From assembly GCA_017163975.1 (NCBI GenBank), contig JAFFSR010000315.1, positions 434,001 to 498,000 of the forward strand: 64,000 nt of DNA. Reading direction: 5' to 3'. Below the pieces are notes generated by a model that saw only the letters and a program-made list of their open reading frames with translations, was not told the DNA's origin and made no database searches. The stretch comes from Anastatus disparis (taxonomy: Eukaryota > Arthropoda > Insecta > Hymenoptera > Eupelmidae). Below, one piece after another: positions 36,042 to 47,595 of this stretch (position 1 is the first letter of the stretch; each line of letters starts with the position of its first letter). The position numbers and the translations under genes were made by a program.

Positions 36042-38060
36042 GGGACATTTCATGTCAACTCGACTGACAAAAAAATAGAATTTGCTGAAAATCCGTGAAG
36101 AGGTTCCATTTGATACCCGAAATATACAAAAATTTTTAGAGGCATAGGTCAAAGGGATTACGAGTAATAAGTAATAGAATATTGTGATTTTTCAAATTTT
36201 TTTGTTAAATTACCAACTTAATTATTTTTTTCCTCAGAAACTAAGGATTTTAGAGATTCACTTATGAATATATTTATTGTTGCAAATGATGAGTAGAATC
36301 TACACAAATTTTTTTAAATCTCAGAATTGCTGTCTTCTGATTGGTTCATTTTGTACTTTCATGTAATTTTGAATTTCTGGTGTTCGACCAGGTTGATTTC
36401 ACTCAGGTTGCACTATGTTATGTCTTTTTATAATATCTTGAAGTGAGCTTTGTCTCATCTTAGGCATAGAACTGAGAGAAGAGCTATAGAACTTTGAATA
36501 TTAAAAAATAAAATAGAATTTTCAATTTAAAACATATATACTGTGGATTTGGTTCTTCGCTTATAGATAATGCAATATACGAACAAATGATTTTTAAATA
36601 TCTTAAAAGAGATCTATTTCTTAATAATTTACGTATTAATTTGGAATCTGAATTGAAATATCAACTGTTCATTATTTAGACATCCTCAAAATACACTCGT
36701 AACCAAAACATATTTATGTGTTTCAATAAATTGTTATTATAATGATTTTAAATATGTGTTGAAAAATTATTTTAATACATATTATTTATTTATAATTAAT
36801 ATTTATATCATATATCTAGAAGTAAAAGAAATGAAGTAAAATAAATTCTATAGGCATGAAATTGATTTAATATAAAAATTGATTACGAATTCAAAGAATG
36901 TTTTATTTATAGATTGTGGAACTTTTGGCAAGTATTTTTTGATTTCATCCTCATTCTAGTGACATTTTAATTTTGCAAACAGACTATGAATTTAGAAAAT
37001 TCAAAAATATATTTAGGAATTAATATTTATATCATATATTTGGAAATAAAAGAAATTAGATTAAATAAATTCAAGATGCATAAAATTTATTCATTATAAA
37101 ATATTAAAGATAAAAAAATTTTTTATTCATGGATTGTCAAACTGTTGACAAGTACTTTTTCATTTTATTTCCATTCTAGTGACATTTTGATTTTTAAATA
37201 CTGTTCAACTTAAAAAAATTAATTATAATAAATGAAAATATGATAGAGCGATGATTAGTTCTATTTTTACAATCATTACTCAAAATAAGAATATCAAAAG
37301 TCTTTTTCTTTTAGAAGAATGTTATTTAGTGATGATTATTATTATTTTTGTCATTAATTATACTATAATTAAAAATAAACAGATAGCAATGACTAATAGT
37401 ATAAGGTAATTAAGAATGATGTCTAAATAATGAACAGTTGATAATTCAATTCAGATTCTGAATTAACACTTAAATTATTAAGAAATAGATCTCTTTTAAG
37501 ATATTTAAGAATCATTTGTTCGTATATTGCATTATCTATAAGCGAAGAACCAAATCCACAGTATATATGTTTTAAATTGAAAATTCCATTTTATTTTTTA
37601 ATATTCAAAGTTCTATAGCTCTTCTCTCAGTTCTATGCCTAAGATGAGACAAAGCTCACTTTAAGATATTATAAAAAGACATAACATAGTGCAACCTGAG
37701 TGAAATCAACCTGGTCGAACACCAGAAATTCAAAATTACATGAAAGTACAAAATGAACCAATCAGAAGACAGCAATTCTGAGATTTAAAAAAATTTGTGT
37801 AGATTCTACTCATCATTTGCAACAATAAATATATTCATAAGTGAATCTCTAAAATCCTTAGTTTCTGAGGAAAAAAATAATTAAGTTGGTAATTTAACAA
37901 AAAAATTTGAAAAATCACAATATTCTATTACTTATTACTCGTAATCCCTTTGACCTATGCCTCTAAAAATTTTTGTATATTTCGGGTATCAAATGGAACC
38001 TCTTCACGGATTTTTAGCAAATTCTATTTTTTTGTCAGTCGAGTTGACATGAAACGTCCC
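36042..38060. mobile_element. 2.0-kb element with ~643-bp terminal inverted repeats
   Basis: Left arm 36042-36684 starts GGGACATTTCATGTCAACTC. Right arm 37417-38060 is its near-exact complement. Flanks are AT repeats on both sides. The 730-bp centre carries an imperfect direct repeat of about 180 bp (36796-36975 and 37019-37196) sharing CATTCTAGTGACATTTT. No coding capacity. The length and high identity of the arms mean its single strand could fold into a very long hairpin. Superfamily unknown. Confidence 0.88.
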
Positions 38061-38393
38061 ATATATATTTTTTTTGTAATTTTTATGTTTTATACATGAA
38101 AAATACGAACTTTCAGGATAGGTGAGAATAAGCTATGCTGCTTTATTTATTTTTAAACGTTTTTTTTTTTATATTTTCCATTTTATAGCATTGATACTAT
38201 GGTACATCGTGCCATTTTTCCAACTACTACGTCTTCTTACCATTTGTTTGTGCTTTTATTTATTAATGTGATAAAAATACCAACAAAAATCTTTAAAATC
38301 AACCACCGATAAAATTTTTGGGTCAATTAGAATCGAAGTAATAACGATTTTAAGTTTATGAAAATAGAAATTTGTTTTCGTTGAAAATAAAAA

Positions 38394-38505
38394 TTTGTTA
38401 TTCAGTTTGAACTTGGTGCCTACGATTTAAATTTAGCTTGTAGGAAGTTGACAAATGCCACCATTAGGTGGCGACGATTCGCTTTTTGCATTCTCATTAA
38501 TGTCT
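38394..38505 (+). repeat. internal block shared with transposon copy 1
   Basis: Matches 212-310, including GGTGGCGACGATTCG and TTTGCATTCTCATTAA. It lies just upstream of the transposase in copy 1, so it may be subterminal or promoter sequence, but that is inference. Confidence 0.7.
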
Positions 38506-38509
38506 TGAG

Positions 38510-38859
38510 CAGCGATGCTGAAAGTGGCAGAGCCAGAGAGGGAAATTAAAAAATGTATTAAAAAAAAAGTATTGAAATAAATAGTTTTTAAAATTTGATA
38601 ATTAATAAATAATTCTAAAAAACAAAGTCACTATAACAAAATAGTTTTTTTTCTATTTTTTACTTTTCTTTGAACTTAACAAAATTTTTTAAATTAAAAA
38701 AAAAATGTTAATAATAAAAGAAAATTAATTTTGCTATAGTAACTTTGTTTTTTAAAATTACTTATTAATCATCAAATTTTAAAAACTATTTATTTTAATA
38801 CTTTTTTTTTATACATTTTTTAATTCCCCTCTCTGACTCTGCCACTTTCGGCATCGCTG
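38510..38859. mobile_element. hAT-type MITE (350 bp)
   Basis: Ends CAGCGATGCTGAAAGTGGC and GCCACTTTCGGCATCGCTG, with arms of about 130 bp and a short AT-rich centre. An exact 8-bp target duplication GTCTTGAG lies at 38502-38509 and 38860-38867. Eight-base duplications and CAG...CTG ends are hAT hallmarks. Non-coding. Confidence 0.93.
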
Positions 38860-39337
38860 GTCTTGAGACATTCAAGTATTGGGACAGTGCAGAGCAGGTA
38901 ACACCATCTGGTGGTTAAAAAATATGAACTTATTGAGGACATTTTAGGTGCAATGAATACGCAGTGAACAAAAAAAAAAATAATATGAAAGTGAAATTAG
39001 AAAATAAATGTTAGTTTTACTTATGAATTAGCATTTGCAGTGTTTAGTATAAATTTATATAGTTACTTGAAAAAGTAAGCATTACGTATATATTATAATT
39101 ATTTTAATGATAATATTCAGATTTAAAGGTTAGATTCGTAGGATAAGTATGCAGAAATTCATAAGTAACAATAACAAATAATAAATATTATTTTGTCTGA
39201 AAAAACAAATAATATATTATATTACATATCAAAAATCATTAAATAATAATAAAAATATTCAAAATTTATAAAATTAAATCATAAATTTTTTGATAGTAAA
39301 ATATTTTTTTTTAAGTATAACGAATTTGTTATATTAC

Positions 39338-39553
39338 CTAATTGATTCTTTTTAATGAGTTTTTAGATTTTTTCCTTTCATCCAATTTATATTTGACTAC
39401 AGGAGAAAAGTTAATGTTATAGTTACTATTTTTGCAAGTTTTTTGCAATTTATTGCGTAACAAATAACCTGAGCCATTATAAACACGATTTGGCACGCGA
39501 AACGTATTAGAAACGTCCCAAGTTAATGCACTATTTGGCCACCCCACACGCAT
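39338..39553 (-). CDS. short unidentified reading frame inside transposon copy 2
   Basis: A 71-residue frame beginning MRVGWPNSALTWDVSN, in a locally less AT-rich stretch, lysine-rich at its end. I recognise no family. It lies in the part of copy 2 not shared with copy 1, so it may be a captured gene fragment or chance. No splice or promoter evidence. Confidence 0.2.
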   Translation of the reverse strand: MRVGWPNSALTWDVSNTFRVPNRVYNGSGYLLRNKLQKTCKNSNYNINFSPVVKYKLDERKKSKNSLKRIN

Positions 39554-40359
39554 CCATCTACTTCAATATCTCCTCCAACACTTTGCTCAGTTCCAATATA
39601 ACAAGAGTAAGATCAAAAACAAAAAATTTTTTTTTCTCCCCGTCGATATTTTTATGAATGAAAAATACACTTATTTTAAAACAGAATCATGATAACTTTG
39701 GTTCTAATTGATCCAAAAATTTGAAAAATGGTTTATTTTAAAAATTTCTGTTAATATTTTATTACATGAATAAATAAAAGCATAAACGAATGGTAAGAAG
39801 ACGTAGTAGTTGGAAAAGTGGCACGATGTGCCATGTTATCGATGCTATAAAATGGAAAATATAAAAAACGTTTAAGAATCTTTTTAAAACAAATAAGACA
39901 AAATAGCATATTCTCACCTATCCTTAAAGTTAGTATTTTTTATGTATTAAAACAAATACAAATAAAAAAATATATATATATAGTTTTTGAGAAAATTGCG
40001 TTTGAAGAAATCGCTTCTTTTAGGGTTTTTATTAATAACTCAGAGGGAGCAACTCACATCGCAAAAATCGAAACGGCATTTAAAACGAGACTGAATTCCT
40101 CACATTTGAAAAAAAATTCGTCTCGAAAAGTCAAGAATTGACGGAGATAGAGCATTTTGAATATGGAGGTCGATTTTCATTTTGCACCTTTTATTTTAAC
40201 ATTTAACACGAAATTGGCTAAAACATCGTGAAAATAATTTTTTAAGCCGTATTTCGGGGTCTCTACATCTTCTCTTGAGTATCTAAACATATTCATATAG
40301 TTTTCAGACAAAAAAAATTGATCCGTGACGGCCTGCATGAATCTGAATGGAATCAGCCA

Positions 40360-40960
40360 TTAATATAAATTCTAGCAAACTTTTGGGTATATTTTAGCTA
40401 TATTTGTGTAAATTCTCGCTAACTTTTAGTTGAAAAATAACTGTATGAGGCCACAAAAATTTCTTGTACATGGCGGCGGCGGTGAAATATTTTTATTATA
40501 TAGAGAGATATATCCACTATTAGGTGGCTAAATTTCGCATAGACAGTTCAAGTGCCTTAGGCCTACTTAATACAACAACGATTCACGGTATTGGTATCTT
40601 ACACCTTTAATATGATTTGATTTCTATACATTGAGACTAATCTTCAGTTATGAAAATTATTCAGCAAAAAGGCAAAAGTGTCCAGATTTTTTTGGTGTAC
40701 ACAAAAAAATTATTCATAGTACTGGTACTAAATTTAAAGAATTGAGCGTCGTGGAGATATATTGGTGAAATAATAAATTATTTTGCGGTAATATGGACAT
40801 TACTCGGCGCTCGATTCCAAATGTCTCGCCTAAAGTATTTCGCACAAATATTTTGCACAAAGTATCTCCGACATATCTGTGGTATTTCTGCTAAAGTATC
40901 AGCGATACTTCGGCCTCAGTATTTGTGAGGCTTTGGCGATGGTAATTTTTTTGCGAGGGT
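40360..40960. other. tandem-repeat remainder and possible transposon remnant
   Basis: 40361-40440 continues the ~45-bp repeat interrupted by copy 2. At about 40511 the words CCACTATTAGGTGGC recall the internal block of the long-TIR elements, so this may be the decayed 5' part of the fossil that follows. Confidence 0.45.
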
Positions 40961-40981
40961 TGTTACTGATGGAAAAAAGTC

Positions 40982-41337
40982 ATCGATTTAATGAAGAATA
41001 ATCTAACTGATTCAATAGAACAAATATTGATTATGACAGAAAAAGTGGCGAGTCACTTCAAAAATCGATTTCAACTGCATATAATGAAAAATGCTTCTAA
41101 CAATAAAAAATGATTATTTTTAGCTGTAAGTCACGAGAAAGGTGCCGTTGGTAGTGTTAGTAGATTAGTAAAACACTTTGCTAGACATAATCTTCAGAAT
41201 CGTCATGTTGTATAGCAATATAAATGCTTTCGTAAAATGAGTTTGATCGTATACTGACGGTATTAAACTAATCCTGCTACCAAAAGAAGATATTGATCAG
41301 TATTTAGAAAACCCGCGTAAAGAAAGAAATGGTAAAT
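40982..41337 (+). pseudogene. fossil fragment of the long-TIR transposase family
   Basis: One frame reads EQILIMTEKVASHFKNRFQ, then LFLAVSHEKGAVGSVSRLVK, aligning with ISDGAASHFKNRYQ and GHGKGACDGIGGLVK of the gene at 677-2347. A later stretch ILLPKEDIDQYLENP matches its C-terminus. The key SDG aspartate is replaced (MTEK), a tryptophan codon has become TGA, and further stops follow. It is diverged from copy 1 in almost every second residue, so it is an old or different lineage, not a part of copy 2. Confidence 0.75.
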
Positions 41338-41503
41338 AATTTCAACTGCTGCTCATTTTTTCAAAAAATTATTAAGTAAAGAAAAAAAAAGAAAACAACG
41401 ATTATGTTAAAAAGAATTTTCACAGCTAGAAAAAAATCAGAAACTCCTAAAAGAAAGGAAAAAACAGTAATTTTTCTTACACGATATTTAGTTACCTATA
41501 TGT

Positions 41504-41506
41504 GTG

Positions 41507-41579
<73 letters not shown>
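41504..41579. repeat. (TA)n microsatellite
   Basis: About 35 TA dinucleotides with one interruption. Isoleucine/tyrosine frames through it are artefacts. Confidence 0.95.
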
Positions 41580-41582
<3 letters not shown>

Positions 41583-41599
41583 TAATTCAAATACTTTTC

Positions 41600-42215
41600 A
41601 CAAATTTCGTTGGGTAGGGTCCTGCAATTTCCATCAAATTATATTATGTTGTTGTGCCTTATGAAAAAACGTCACGGTAAAAATTTCAGCCCTCTAGTAG
41701 CTTTAGGGACAGAACTATGATTCCTTCAATGTCAAAAAATGGTAAATTTTTTAAACTTTTTTGAGAACTTATATCTCGACTCCCTGTTAACTGATTTTAA
41801 TTTACCAATTTTAATTTTTTTTTGTTATAATATCTCGTAAATTTTATGATTTTCTTATATTTTTAAATATTAATCACCATTTATGGCAACCAAATTTCAA
41901 CAAAAGAAATTTTTAAAAATTTAATCATCTTCAAATCGCTGCTAAAACTGAACAAAAAAACGAAAACATTTTTTATGTGTCTTATTTTGAATATATTTTC
42001 AAAATCTTTTAAATGAGCCCTGCTAAATTAAAATCGGCGCAAAGGGAGATATAATTACTTAAAAATAAGCATTTTGTAAAAATAGCGATTTTTGACATTT
42101 TTGAGGGTCTATAACTTTTTTCTACCAACTTAAATTTTCACAAAAATTTATTTGAAAGTAGTTATATGCATGTACAACAATTCCCTTATCGAAAATTTCT
42201 TGGCCCGGACCTTTG
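41600..42215. mobile_element. old foldback element
   Basis: Degenerate inverted arms. AACTTATATCTCGACTCCCTG near 41765 pairs with AAAGGGAGATATAATTACTT near 42040, and flanking words pair outward to about 41600 and 42215. No coding capacity. Ends not sharply defined. Confidence 0.5.
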
Positions 42216-42354
42216 ACACCCTTATCTAGATTATCGAAGATGCAGTATTCTTTATTTTAAATAAGTCAATAGACTTACTACTTCAAACTTGAACTTATCC
42301 AGTTCGGTGATACAAAACCTTTCGTATATTACAAAAAATCGAAATTAACCTTTA

Positions 42355-42413
42355 GACTGCCGGAAAATCAATATTTTGATTTACCGCGTCAAAATATTGA
42401 TTTTCCGGCAGTC
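42355..42413. repeat. perfect 25-bp hairpin
   Basis: GACTGCCGGAAAATCAATAT plus five bases (42355-42379) is exactly complementary to 42389-42413 across a 9-base loop. Pairing continues imperfectly outward. It could be a tiny MITE remnant or an RNA hairpin. Confidence 0.85.
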
Positions 42414-42597
42414 CACAGGTAAAAAAATAAAAATTTTTTTAAATATCAAAATCCTGAATTTAAGCCCTATTAAAAGTCTGTAGGTATCATAGAAGCAGAG
42501 CTACAACCATTTTAAGATTTTTTAAATTAATAAGTATCGAATCTTTAAAAGCATTTTTTTATTTTGACCTATATTCTTAAAACTACTACATTTTCAG

Positions 42598-42632
<35 letters not shown>
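42598..42632. repeat. (TA)n microsatellite
   Basis: About 17 TA dinucleotides. Confidence 0.95.
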
Positions 42633-42635
<3 letters not shown>

Positions 42636-42989
42636 TCAGGTCACTGGAATAAGATAACACGTCGAATTCAATTTCGAGAAACATATACGTTTGATTAATT
42701 CTGGAGAAGCACAAACGTTAAATCTACTTTGAAGAAACATACACGTCAATGTTAGATTAAATGGGCAATAAATTTTTGAAAGTTGATTCAACTGATTTAA
42801 GATAATTCGATTCGAGCTTTATTTTAACGTTCTTTAATAAGTCTTTTTCAGTAGCGAGGTTATCAAAATATACTGTTGGAAGATTTATTAAAGATTATGA
42901 ACCTTTCAATTCATGGTTCTAAAATATTTCTGAAACCTTTTATGTAATGTTATTTGGAATATTGTTTGAAAGATCACACTAATATTTTA

Positions 42990-43270
42990 CTAAAGGATTC
43001 ATGAGAAATCATTAATCAGACATTATTTTTAATTACATAAAGATCTTAAACTATGTTATATTCCTATTTTTTTCTTTTATTCTTGTTATTCAGAATGAAA
43101 GTACCTATTTATTTGTATAAAGAATATTCGTCCTCACATACTCATCGAGAACAGGTCTTACTACTTACGGAAGTTTGCCAGTCACATATACGATCACATA
43201 GAAGTATAGTCTAGTAGCTACCTATCTGCTCGATGAATAAATTGCTACACATAGAAGATAACTTGAAACA
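42990..43270 (+). repeat. dispersed repeat, uninterrupted copy
   Basis: Contains GTTTGCCAGTCACATATACG and GAATAAATTGCTACACATAG. The same sequence is found split at 45600-45785 and 48572-48660, where a composite insertion separates the two halves. Confidence 0.7.
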
Positions 43271-43846
43271 TTTGAATAATTTTTCTTCAATATTTCATTG
43301 TATTTAAAAGTTCTTCGTAATAATTCATAAAATCTTTCTAAAATATTTAGCAAATATTTCATGTAATATTTCTTAAAAGATTTACAAATATTGATTTAAA
43401 TTATTTTAAGAAATAATTAAGCAATATCTCTGTATTATCTCATTGTTATAATCATAAATTTTTTTGAATGATTCATGAAATGCTTTTGAAAAATTTTAGA
43501 AATATCACATCAAATGTTTGTTAAAAGATTTGCGTAATATTGATTTGATTTATTTTAATAAACAGATTAGCAATATTTCTTTAGTATTTTATTGTTGTAT
43601 TTATACATTTTTTTAACGATTCGTAAAATATTTCTTCAACATTGCAGGAATATTCCTTGAAAGATTTCTTAAAAGATTCACTTTATTGATTTAAATTATT
43701 TCAAAAAATAATTAAGCAATATTTCTTCGATATTTCATTGTTATATACTTATATTTTTTAAAATAATTTGTGAAATATTTTCAAAATATAGAAATTTTTC
43801 ACCAAGTTTCTCAAAAGATTGACGTGATATTGGTTTAAATTATTTC
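43270..43846 (+). repeat. ~145-bp tandem repeat
   Basis: Units recur with AAGCAATATTTCTTCAATAT-like starts near 43282, 43422, 43570 and 43709. They resume after the foldback element at 44444-44660 and again at about 48890-49090. AT-rich, non-coding, diverged. Confidence 0.7.
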
Positions 43847-44443
43847 CTAGTCAAAATTGAATTTGTTCAAAAGTATTTAAATTTATTCTAATCTGTTCAA
43901 AATTGTTTAAAATTATCCCGAATAGTTTGAAACTGTTTAAAAGTGCACATTTTCGGACATTCAAAACAATTATAAACAGTTTTAATCACTTTTAGATTAT
44001 TTTCAAAATTAAAGATCAGTTTTAAACAGTTTTAAACTTTTGTATCAAACAGTTTTGAATAATTTCAAGCAATTTTAAACAATTTTGAACAGTTATAAAC
44101 TGTTTTAAACATTTAATTACTAAAATGCTTTTAATAACGAATTTTTTGAATATTGAATCTGTTTAAAACTATTTAAAACTGTTTTAAAAAGCAACCCTTT
44201 GGACCTGTTGAAAATTATTCCAAGTCGAATCCATGGTGCTCAATACAATTTGAATGCAAAAATTAAGAAATGTTTTAAACTGTTTAAAATCAGTCGTAAT
44301 TTTTTAAAACTGTTTAAAATTAATCAAACCTGTTCAAAAATATTTATAATTTTTTTGGACTCTCGAAAATTCACTCTTTCAAACAGTTTTACACAGTTCT
44401 AAACAATTTTAAACAGTTTTGAACAAATAATATTTCGACTACG
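43847..44443. mobile_element. foldback element with GTTTAAAACT-repeat arms
   Basis: Ends TAGTCAAAATTGAATTTGTT and its imperfect complement. Both arms are built from degenerate copies of a ~10-bp word (TGTTTAAAAC on one side, GTTTTAAACA on the other). It interrupts the ~145-bp tandem repeat. The frame at 44199-44402 is a repeat artefact. Confidence 0.65.
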
Positions 44444-44660
44444 GTTTCAAGAAATAATGTAGCGATACATGTTTGATATTCCATTGTTACATTAATAAAA
44501 TTATTTTGAAATAATTTATATAATATTGTTGAAATATTTGTGAAGTTTTTTAATGAAATATTTTACCTTTTAAATATGATATACTTCAAAGAAACATTCC
44601 TGAATTATTAATATAATATTACACTGAAATATTTCATAAAATATTATTCTGAAATATTTT

Positions 44661-45600
44661 ATACCATGTGGGTCTGTCTTAATGTAAGATCCTAATATGG
44701 TTATAAATAAATATAATGTAGTCTAGTGTAGGCTAGTGCCTTTGACTACATCAGAAGTATATTATTATTTCGACAAATTGTATATCGCTGTATAAAAAAT
44801 ATTTTATATATTTCTTGCACCTGACCAAAACACTACCCTATATCAAGCGGCGAATGGTTACAACTGGTTAACATTAAAAAGAAAAATTTTCTTAAATATT
44901 ACGCTTACATTGCTCTTCTTCTTTAACATCAAAAGCAAAGAGGGCACAACATTTTAGAAAATTAATTTACTCAACGCTAATAATATCTTAATATATTGCC
45001 AACAAAATTTTTTTGTCAATGTGACTTATAGAATTGTAACAACGAGAAACTTAAAATGCCATTTAAAAGATACGTCAAAATATTAGATAAAGTAATTATA
45101 GATGCCAAAGTGAAATGCAAATTAATTCTAAAAAACTATGGAAAATTATAAATATAAAGTTAGGAAAAAAGTTCAATCTAGTAATTTTATTGATTGGGAA
45201 AAATTGAGGGAGTTGTAATAACTTATAATACGAATGAATTTTTCTACGAAACAGAGAAAAAACTGTTTGACAAGATTGATAAACAAATAAACGAGATGTT
45301 ATATTAAAACTACAAAATATCCCACAAATATTTCTGAAATATTTCATTGCAAGATTCGGAATATAACAGAAATATTGCTATGAAATATTTCCGAAATAAT
45401 AATATGTCCTCCTAGAAGATTGATTTCAAATATTTCATAAAATATTTCTGGATCGTTCTTTTATTATTTTGTGAAATATCGATTTGTGAAATTGTTAAAA
45501 GATTGCCAAACCGGTTTCAGTAAAGGATTCATAGAGGATTATAAATCATTTCAGAAATATTTTTGGAATCTTTCATGAAATATTGATTTGTAATATTGGT
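44661..45600. other. AT-rich intergenic DNA
   Basis: Some scattered words of the ~145-bp repeat, otherwise nothing recognised. Confidence 0.45.
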
Positions 45601-45935
45601 GAAAGATCCTATCAGACATTATTTTTAATTTTGTAAAAGTTGCATCTTAAGCCATATTAGACCCCTATATACATTTATTTACTATTCAGAATTCAAGCGC
45701 TTATTTATTTGTATAAAGAATTTTCGGTCTCATACACTGGACAGGAGAACGTCCCACCACTTCCAAGAGTTTGCCAGTTGCATATGGACCATTCTAAAAA
45801 AAAAAACTATTTTAAAGTTATTGCTTGTAGCTCCTTTGCTATTAGACTTAAAAATTTGCAATTCACTATAATAATAGCAAATTTTATGTAGAATATAAGA
45901 AAAAACTTTTGAATACGATTCGATTTACTCGTAAG

Positions 45936-47335
45936 TACCCATATGGAAATAATTTATGTGAAAAACTGTGAATAATAGTAAATAATTGTAAATAACTGTT
46001 AAAAAATGTGGGAATTGAGACATAAATAATAGTTATTTACAGTTATTTACTATTATTTATTATTAATTACTATTATTTACAGTTATTAGCTGTTATTAAC
46101 TGTTATTTACAGTTATTTACAATTATTTACAATTATTTACAGTTTTTTATAATTATTTACAATTATTTATAATTATTTACAGTTACCCTAGTGGAAATCG
46201 AATCTGTGAATAACTGGAAATAACTGGAAATAACTGGGAATAACTGTGAATAACTGGGAATAACTGTTATAAACTGTTCAGTTTGAGACAGAAATAACAG
46301 TTATTCCCAGTTATTTCCAGTTATTCCCAGTTATTCCCAGTTATTCTCAGTTATTCCCAGTTATTCACAGTTTATAACTTAAAAATAATTTGAAAAAACA
46401 GAGGTACGAATAACAGTTATTCCCAAATATATTTATAATAGAAAAAAAAATAAAAAAAATATATATTTTTTTCATTTTTTCAAATTTATATTTTTCAAAT
46501 TATTATTAAACTAAACTGTAAATAATTGGGAATAACTGTGAATAACTGGGAATAACTGGGAATAACTGGGAATAACTGTTATTCCTGTCTCAAACTGATG
46601 ATGGACTGATGATGGAATAACTGGGAATAACTGTTATTCCTGTCTCAAACTGAACAGTTTATAACAGTTATTCCCAGTTATTCACAGTTATTCCCAGTTA
46701 TTCACAGATTCGATTTCCACTAGGGTATTCATAATTATTTACAGTTATTTACATTTTCAAAAATTTTTGAATTAGTGAATAATTTAATGTTATTAATAAT
46801 TATTTACAATTATTTATAGTTATTTACAGTTATTTACAGTTTTTTACAGTTATTTATAGTTATTTATAATTATTTACAATTATTTACAATTTTCCATAGT
46901 TTTTTATAATTATTTACAGTTATTCACATTTTTAAAAATTTTCGCCTATATATAAAATTATTGAATCAATTCGTGAAGATTTTGGAAAATGTAAATAACT
47001 GCAAATAATCGTAAAAAAACTATAAATAATCGTAAATAACTGTAAATAATTGTGAAAAAAGTGAATAAATGTATATAACTGTAAATAAATATAAATAACT
47101 GCAAATAAGTGTAAATAACAGTTAATAAGTTTGAATAACAGTTAATAACTGTAAATAAGTGTAAATAACAGTAAATAATTCTAAATAATTGTAAATAACT
47201 GTTATTTATGTCTCAGTTCCCACATTTTTTAACATTTTTCTACAGTTATTTACAGTTATTTACATTTATTTACATTTATTTACAGTTATTAACAGTTATT
47301 TACAATTATATCCAAAAATTTTTTCCATATGGGTA
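45936..47335. mobile_element. outer TACCC-ended foldback element (1.4 kb)
   Basis: Ends TACCCATATGGAAA and TTTTCCATATGGGTA. Arms consist of tandem variants of TTATTTACAG/CTGTAAATAA, with a marker GAGACATAAATAA near 46017 that recurs inverted near 47200. It contains a second element with related ends at 46184-46727. No coding capacity. Confidence 0.8.
46184..46727. mobile_element. inner TACCC-ended foldback element (544 bp)
   Basis: Perfect ~31-bp inverted ends beginning TACCCTAGTGGAAATCGAAT, arms of tandem GGAATAACT/AGTTATTCC words, and the marker GTTTGAGACAGAAATAAC in both orientations. It has the same architecture and end motif (TACCC--RTGGAAAT) as the element it sits in, but its arm repeats are G/C-shifted, so it is a sister subfamily. 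Confidence 0.85.
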
Positions 47336-47595
47336 TGAGTTAAATTTATGTAACCCCCGAAGCCTTCATAGAACAAAAACGATTGAATTTTTTTAAAATC
47401 AAACCAAAATAAAAGGTATTTTTTAAAAAGGAATTCTTATTATTTAGATATTTACATAGTTGATATTTATTTTAAGAATTGAAAAAATATTCAATTTTGT
47501 AACCTCCGAAGCCTTTTTTACAATATATAATATTGAGATTTGGTATTTTTTAAATATAATTTTGCGCAATTCGCAATATCAGTTCTTAATACTTT

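Larger units (their letters stand above)
34669..40359. mobile_element. long-TIR DNA transposon, non-autonomous copy 2
   Basis: Both ends are present: TGGCTGATTCCATTCAG at 34669 and the inverted form ending at 40359. The arms are about 690 bp. The right arm is 39668-40359. The left arm is 34669-35035 plus 38068-38400, split by nested insertions. Subtracting those insertions leaves about 2.3 kb, too little for the transposase, so it depended on an autonomous relative such as copy 1. The internal block 38394-38505 matches 212-310 of copy 1. Flanks on both sides are the same ~45-bp tandem repeat. Confidence 0.85.

Noticed and set aside
34540..40440. A clear target-site duplication for transposon copy 2
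   Set aside because: Both flanks belong to the same AT-rich tandem repeat, so short matches such as ATT or TATAT are ambiguous.
41404..41664. Reading frame with an Ile/Tyr run
   Set aside because: It reads through a (TA)n microsatellite.
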